Shown here: piece after piece, positions 58,147-64,000 of the stretch
How the letters are laid out: each line of letters starts with the position of its first letter
Position numbering within the stretch: position 1 is the stretch's first letter
Assembly (NCBI GenBank): GCA_022419385.1
Contig: JAJUBI010000008.1
Span: forward strand, 2,046,001 to 2,110,000
Source of the DNA: Paraconiothyrium sp. Pb-2020
Lineage: Eukaryota > Ascomycota > Dothideomycetes > Pleosporales > Didymosphaeriaceae
DNA: 64,000 nt
Direction of reading: 5' to 3'
Made by a program: the position numbers and the translations under genes
The notes under the pieces: generated by a model
Told to the model about the DNA's origin: nothing
Databases searched by the model: none
Seen by the model: the letters and a program-made list of their open reading frames with translations, nothing else

Positions 58147-59069
58147 CTACCTACCTTTGCAAGCATTATCTCCAGTAGTCGATATGAAGACAGATGCGAC
58201 AGCAAAGTAGGCAGCCGTCAAGGAAAAGATCGAAGATCGGGACACACGACCAGCGAGAAGCATTGCCGATGCGGAGAAGATGAGGCCGAAAACCCCGATC
58301 ACGGCAATGCGGACCATGAGGTGTGGAACGCGGGCCAAAGCGAACATGGTTGAAGTAAAGAGCATCGGAACGAAAAGGCATGCGATTGCATCGAAGACAG
58401 CCCTGAGCGTTGCAACTCTGATGTGGTTGGGCCTTGTGCCCATGCGAGACCAACGCCGCAGCCGCTGAACAATTTTCTCACCAATCCAGTCGATATGGTT
58501 GACAGCCAGATCCATGAGTACGCCATATGATTCAATGCCCACTATCGCAACGAAATCGGGCGACGCGGCATCTTTGTACGCACCAGCACCACCGGACTCA
58601 TTGGTGGGGCCAAAATCGTCATTCTTAAAGAGCTCGGTCCAGTCGTTCAATCTGGCGCTTGCGTATGCGCCATGAACAGGTAACTTGTATAGATCAGAGA
58701 AAAGACAAATGTCTTGAGCTGGGTACGATTAGATCTCGGGTCTCTGAGGATGCATCGGCAAGACTTGCTGTGAGTTCTTAACTTCTTCTCATATCTCATC
58801 CATTGACCATAGAGCTTTCCGTCTCTTTTTGCAAGAATCCGAGGGTAATCGAGCGTCGTCGAAGGAGGGCAATTGTCCTGCCTTCGCAACTCTGAGATTC
58901 CGTTGTTGAGTTTTTTTTCCATCAAACGCAGTTCTTCTTCATCGTCATAAAGCTTCTTGGCCCACTGAGACCCAAATTGACGGTACTTTAGTTGCTCAGG
59001 ATACTCTGCGCTCGCTCTGTAGAAATCTCCATATGATTCAGTCGATCGCGGGGTTTGTTGGGCTTGCAT
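58147..59069 (-). CDS. DUF6594 membrane protein, copy 2
   Basis: Exons 59069-58765 and 58657-58147 (intron 107 nt; the weak GTCTTG donor and CGCAAG acceptor are inferred from phase) give 271 residues starting MQAQQTPRSTESYGDFYRAS. The pattern is the same as copy 1: EQLKYRQFGSQWAKKLYDDEEELRLMEKKL in the first half, NDDFGPTNES at the start of exon 2, then membrane segments LFVPMLFTSTMFALARV and IAVIGVFGLIFSASAMLLAG. The end is RSSIFSLTAAYFAVASVFIS, the DUF6594 terminal block. An in-frame extension to 59165 begins at TTG, not ATG, and was not used. Protein identity with copy 1 is low, while flanking DNA still aligns, so the pair is an old duplication. Confidence 0.75.
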
Positions 59070-59764
59070 AACGTCGGGCTTTGATATGCCGAGGTTCACT
59101 GACGTGGGATTTTGCAGGGTTAGCCGGCCAATAAACGAAATCGACACGTGTGTCTGAACAGTCAAGATGCTTGAGAAGAGATAGAGGATATTATCTTCGA
59201 AAGGATACCAGAAATAAAAGGTGAGCCCGGCGTTATATATCGTTGGAGCAGCCGTATTCTGTACGGCGATGTATCCATGCTGTTACCGCCGGCTCTTTGG
59301 CGTGGTCGCGAAGCCAAGCACGGCATCTTTCTATGGAACATCAAGCAGGAAGAACCAGGGCATGGGCACTGTATGCAGGTCAGCTTCGTTCAGTCAATTG
59401 AATGGAGCAGCTGGACGGGGGAGGCAATGGTCAAGACCTACCGTGAAATGCAGATGAGCAAAAGGTCCTTCGACGGCTTCAAGATGGTGTGGTGTTTCGA
59501 CCCGAGATCTCAGTCGATGCAGCCTGGCGCGCGACAATGATCAAGGCATCGCACATTCGCTAATACCCCAATGACGCCGGACTGCACATTCAACGGGAGT
59601 GGTGATCTTACTTGGGGGCGCACTTGATGGCATACTCGTATTGTTCCAATCGCCAATGGCTGCGCCGTGGGTAACGCCATTATCATGCGTCGGGTTTCAC
59701 GGCAATAGGGCGGACGTGTTCGGTCCTCGATCGTTTGAAGCGTGGCAACGTCGGCATTTCAGGA

Positions 59765-61380
59765 TCTGCACGACATCAGCCTCTAGCCACCCACCCAAAG
59801 TTCTTTGCTACGGTTGGAAGGCGGCACAGTCGTTAATACAAGCACTTTCCCGTCGCACAGAGCGCTTGAGTGCATTGGTGTTGACCAAGGTGGAAGGAGA
59901 TGTAAGCGCGAGCCCTCGCATGGTGGCTGTAGATGGATTTAAGGGGGCCAGGCTCTGTGGTAATCTGAGTAGGCAAAATACGTGGGTGCTCAGCCTTCTC
60001 CAGGTTCTACCACCGAATTGGTCAGCCGATATCGAGATCCTGCCGCGATGATCGAAACCCCTAGCGCTGTAAGCGACAGCTCCTTGGCCTTTTCGACCCT
60101 CCCATCCACGGGCCGTTTTTTGAACAACGAAAGGTGCGAGCATCCGCTCCCTGTATATTAGACCTTTGTTGAGACTGGATGAACACCTTTGGGATGCCGG
60201 CATAAAGGGAACGATCATGGCAATAGTACTGACAACTTCGACGAGCTGAGCTTCCCTGTAGCTCACGCCATACGAGAGATGTGTCTTTCCCAAAAGCTGT
60301 TGCAGTATGCTTCTTAGAGAAGGGCTAGAGGTAGGACGATGATGGTTGACTTGGTAGAGAGTAACTGAACAACGAGAACTGATGCGGGGGCCTTTGTCAT
60401 TGGCGAACCACAGAATCTCCACGAGCCAGTAGCTGGGCACCGCCGCCACCCAACTCACTCAGAATTTTTCTCACCGCCGCTTCTTTCTCATCTTCGCGCC
60501 AGAGCTAATAACCCCTTATGTTGCGGTCTGAGGCGCGAATACAGCATATCATAGGTCGCCCTCTTCGTCTTAGGCGTGAGAGATTCGCGCCGATGAGGTC
60601 CTTCATGCACGTCTAGAAGATGTGTTATTTCTGCCTGACTGCTGAGCTGAACCCGAATGCAAGCTGACGCGCGGCAAGCTTGGGTGAGTCGAATATAGCA
60701 GATGCGAAGCAATCAAATGCGTCGTTCCTGATGATTCCGGTCACGCGCTTTCTTTGACACTTTCAAGACCAAGGGTAGGTATTTTTAGAGAGAGCTTGTG
60801 TTGTGAGCGGATCTTTCAGTGTCTGTCATTGAGGCCCAACAGTGAAGACGCTTCCTGTAGTCACAGTTGCGTCCAACCCCAGAGAAGACTTCCTAAAGGC
60901 AGCCTTGGGCTGCTGGAAGACATGATGTGGAGCACAAGAATATTCCATCAATATGAGCACGCATACTGATTGCGTGCGAACGCTTGCAGCCAGTCCAGTC
61001 ACCGATGGTCACATTTTTGAAATGTCTACACACATAAAGTACCAACCTCAGGTATCATCACCGCCAAGGAACGCTAATCCTCGGTGAAAATGGGCTCAAG
61101 GTGAACCAGATGATCACCGTAAGCTATCGGAAGAGCTTTTGAGTATCCCAATAATGTCTTGAAGCCGAAGAACTGCTCCTCGTGCTGCCGTTGGGAGCGC
61201 AGATTAGCTAAACCGAATGTGGTTTAGCTTCACCGCGCGTTTCTCGCCTCCAAAAGCAATGTGTTATGCTTTCCATCCCATCTCTTTCGTTGTCACTGCC
61301 ATTTCCTCCCCAACATGAGGACCGCGTCGCAGACCCCTCGGTCGATGATAAGATGCTGATGGCTGTAGTTGTCGTCGGCC
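59765..61380. repeat. Segmental duplication, upstream part of copy 2
   Basis: Collinear counterpart of 52580-54290. Minus-strand frame 59808-60458 overlaps the same part as frame 52484-53008 of copy 1, but similarity between the two translations could simply reflect DNA homology. Confidence 0.7.
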
Positions 61381-61397
61381 GTACATAAAGCCACGTG

Positions 61398-63171
61398 ATG
61401 CCGCCAGATCGTGGTCGCGCGTCCAAGGCGTGCGCCGCGTGCCGGAAGCAGAAAACCAGGTGCTATGAGACAACACCGGGTAAGTCAGTCCATTTCGCAC
61501 AACAATCCTACTGAACCGTTTCATTAAGGCCGGCCGTGTCTCCGATGCGATCGCAATGGACAGGAATGTTCACTAAGCGTGGAGACGCCCTTCTCTCGCC
61601 CTATCTTGGGGGACAATGCTTTTGGAGATAGAAACGACAACGATGAAAAAGTCGAGCGACTTGAACGACTTGTATCTGCTCTTGCGAGACGAGTAGATGA
61701 TGTCGAGTCCGAGCTCTACAGCCAGAATGGGGAGAGAAGCAACGGACAGAATTCGCATCTGGAAGTTGGTTCACTGCTGAACCCCGAAGCAGAGGATGGG
61801 GAACAGGTTCGCGCGCCATTGTTCGTCCTTAGAGATGTCACCAAGCAGTCCGGCGTTCGACGTGCAGATCGAACCGCAACCAATACACCATCACGAGGCC
61901 TCTCCGACGATATCATCCTCAAAGGGCTACTCAGTGAACAGGATGCATCTTCTCTTCTTGCCCTATTCCATGAGAACTATGGAAGATGGGTGTCCTTCGA
62001 TGCAACTGCACCCATTGCCCGTCTATTGGAAGACGTTCGAAAGTCCCCATTATTGCTCACCGCTTGTTGCCTGATAGCTGTGCGCCACGTCTCGCAGGAG
62101 CTGGCATCACGCCTTGCTCCCAAGCTATTCCAAGACGCGAAATTACTACTTTCACAAGCGATGCTCAGTGTTCCACAGCCCCTGGAATTCTTCCAGGCTT
62201 CACTCGTTCTCAGTATGTGGTCGACCACCATCGGGCAACTGCCGCTAGGGATCGATAGCTGGCTGCTAAGTGGGTTTGCCCTCCAGCACAGTATCGCCAG
62301 CGGTCTCTTTGCCTTCACAAGAGGACCCCGCAGTACCAACCTAACACAGCAAGACCTCGATCGTTTGTGCATTTGGAACCATCTTTGTTTAGTCCATCTC
62401 CATTACTGCGTTGGCACGCGTCGCAAATCTGTTCTTGACGAGGAGGACATTCACAGAAGTCGGCTCGTCCTTGGATCGCACAACGCCACGAACTTTGAGT
62501 CGAGGATGGTGGCAGAAGTACATTTGTATTGGGTGATCTATCGCAACTGCAGCGAGGTGCTCGATCTTCCACGGACACAAGATTCGCTTTCTAAATGGAA
62601 AGAAGAATGGGGTTGGCTTCTGGACCAGCCACGCTCACAGTTTGTGCAGATGGGCTTCTACTTCGCTCAACTGATGTGTTACGACCAACTGTTGAAAAGC
62701 GGGTCATCTGCCGTGCGTGAATCGCTGCTTTCCGAAATGGTACGCCTTTCTTCGTCCATCATCAACCTCGCCATGACCACAACTGACGAGCGGACGCGGC
62801 ACCTTACCGATCATATCTACCACATGATCAGTTTCGCGGCAGTCACTCTCTGTCGACTGTTAAGCAACTATGAAGAGCAGCTTTCTCTGTCACACGACTT
62901 GAACAGGCTCGATGACACTGTGTTGTCACTCGTATCGTGGCTTCATGCTATTGGCTTTCCTTGCCATGTGGCATACACTATGGGAGATGTTGTCGCTGCT
63001 TTCCATAAAAAGCTTCGTCCCAACACAGGACCAAGCCCAAATACTTCCTACGCCGGTGTGGATCCGGCGATACAAGACGATTTTGCGCAATTGTTCCCGG
63101 AGTTTTACGGGACATCAACGTTTGATCTCATGGATGGATCATTATTGCCTGACTTCCAGCCACTTGTATGA
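61398..63171 (+). CDS. Zn2Cys6 fungal transcription factor
   Basis: Two exons (61398-61479, 61529-63171), intron 49 nt within the zinc cluster, for 574 residues. The binuclear cluster is complete: KACAACRKQKTRC then PCLRCDRNGQEC (six cysteines). A short linker and a coiled-coil-like segment follow (EKVERLERLVSALARRVDDVESEL), fitting a dimer that binds CGG-type sites. The rest is a fungal-specific middle-homology region with typical blocks: DASSLLALFHENYGRWVSFD, SPLLLTACCLIAVRH, QASLVLSMWSTTIGQLPLGIDSWLLSGFALQHSIASG, DRLCIWNHLCLVHLHYCVGTRR. The domain order and the spacing of the middle region resemble Leu3-type regulators, but the target is unknown. It converges on the arylsulfotransferase-family gene, with about 170 bp between them. 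Confidence 0.9.
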
Positions 63172-63337
63172 CGGAAGGTGGTCGAACTTGGGAAAGAAAT
63201 GATCCGGCATATGCGCTCTCGCCACCAGGATATTCCATCAGCGCATGATGCCTCAGACGACCTGTTTGATTTGTATGGCTTTGGTGCACCAGGATGATTA
63301 TTTCGCATTTCAAGACTTCTATCGCTATCTACCCATC

Positions 63338-64000
63338 TCAATTGGGATGGAGCCAAGGAACCTGTTCTGGGGTGTATTTGTACGCTCGGAACAATGCGTT
63401 TGCAGGATACGGAAAGTACCCCTCAATCTCTTTGGCATCTAAGCCACCATAATCTGCAAAATCTGGGTTTATGTATTCCCACACGAGCTCACCGTTTTGT
63501 GCCACCTCGAAAATCCTACCAAAGGCAGCTTCGGTTATAAGTGTGTTGCCACCTTGTAACCTTTGCGCACCACCCATGAATGGTGTGAAAAAAGTCATCG
63601 GGTGCGGGTCCTTGTACTCCCAAACAATCGACTTGTCCTCTCGAGAAACCTGGATAACTCTGGAATATGTTGCGCTTTCGTGGTGACGAAACGTACCGTT
63701 GTCGAATATCAGAATGCTGCCGTCTTCCAACTCGCTTGCACAATGCTGTTGTGCCACCACAGTGGAGTCGAGATGCCATATGACTTCACCTGTTTCGCGG
63801 GAAATGATGATGACTGCAGATGTACTCCGAAGGGATGCGAGAATATTACCATCTTTCAATGGGTACACGGAATTTATTAAGGGCCAGTGTTCGCGAGGAT
63901 AGTGTGGCTGCAAAGCGAACTTCTTCGGGTCAAGGTGTTCAATCGCATTCCAAGACCATAGCAATTCTCCCGATGGCGATACGTGCTTGATGCAGTCCGC
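63338..64000 (-). CDS. Arylsulfotransferase-family (ASST-like) protein, 3' part
   Basis: The frame is open from the window edge to the stop at 63338, about 220 codons, so the 5' end lies beyond 64000. The sequence shows the repeating beta-blade pattern of the fungal Arylsulfotran_2/ASST family: VSPSGELLWSWNAIEHLDP, INSVYPLKDGNILASLRSTSAVIIISRETGEVIWHL, QQHCASELEDGSILIFDNGT, SRVIQVSREDKSIVWEY, FFTPFMGGAQRLQGGNTLITEAAFGRIFEV, GELVWEYINPDF. Bacterial ASST transfers sulfate between phenols; most fungal members are secreted or membrane-linked and uncharacterised. The C-terminus is LFRAYKYTPEQVPWLHPN. No intron is needed in this part. Confidence 0.85.
   Translation of the reverse strand, partial: ADCIKHVSPSGELLWSWNAIEHLDPKKFALQPHYPREHWPLINSVYPLKDGNILASLRSTSAVIIISRETGEVIWHLDSTVVAQQHCASELEDGSILIFDNGTFRHHESATYSRVIQVSREDKSIVWEYKDPHPMTFFTPFMGGAQRLQGGNTLITEAAFGRIFEVAQNGELVWEYINPDFADYGGLDAKEIEGYFPYPANALFRAYKYTPEQVPWLHPN

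Overview
This is nuclear DNA from a filamentous ascomycete (Pezizomycotina; Dothideomycetes is my best guess, not proven). The evidence is the gene content (Snu114, Coq6, Erg10, an Mlh2-type MutL protein, a ZIP zinc transporter, a fungal GH16 glucanase, fungal-only transcription factor and DUF6594 families). Many short introns of about 44-90 nt with GT-AG ends and CTNAC-like branch sites point the same way, as does the absence of any bacterial operon structure. Gene models were made by hand: exon joins were accepted when splice signals, codon phase and continuity of a recognisable protein family agreed.

Layout. (1) 1.5-7.0 kb: three minus-strand genes in a row: a CmcJ/AsaB-like oxidoreductase, an OPT-family transporter and a CorA-like membrane protein. 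(2) 7.5-10.7 kb: a tandem array of eight diverged units of about 415 bp. Each has a TATA box on the minus strand followed 81-86 bp downstream by an ATG that starts a short peptide frame; I cannot match it to any known element. (3) 10.9-36.1 kb: gene-dense housekeeping block: ERG10 and SNU114 (divergent), a secreted GH16 glucanase, a frameshifted proline-racemase-family gene, a fungal transcription factor, a ZIP transporter, a frameshifted Ada-type regulator, MLH2 (divergent from Ada), a ChaC-type gamma-glutamylcyclotransferase with a predicted 5-nt exon, and COQ6 with a GC-AG intron. (4) 36.9-38.6 kb: a large disordered orphan protein. (5) 38.6-61.4 kb: gene-poor, repeat-rich compartment. It carries degenerate copies of a dispersed repeat and a duplicated module made of a small Pro/Gln-rich two-exon gene, a DUF6594 membrane-protein gene and about 2 kb of upstream sequence (about 49.5-54.3 and 56.9-61.4 kb). 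(6) 61.4-64 kb: a Zn2Cys6 transcription factor and the 3' part of an arylsulfotransferase-family gene that runs off the window.

Functional links are limited. ERG10 (acetoacetyl-CoA supply), COQ6 (ubiquinone) and SNU114 (splicing) are core functions. The Ada-type regulator and MLH2 are both DNA-repair genes sharing a promoter region of about 0.5 kb. The CmcJ-like enzyme next to an OPT transporter could be a small metabolic pair. The DUF6594 compartment looks like fast-evolving accessory DNA. The most novel-looking structure is the 7.5-10.7 kb TATA-ATG array.
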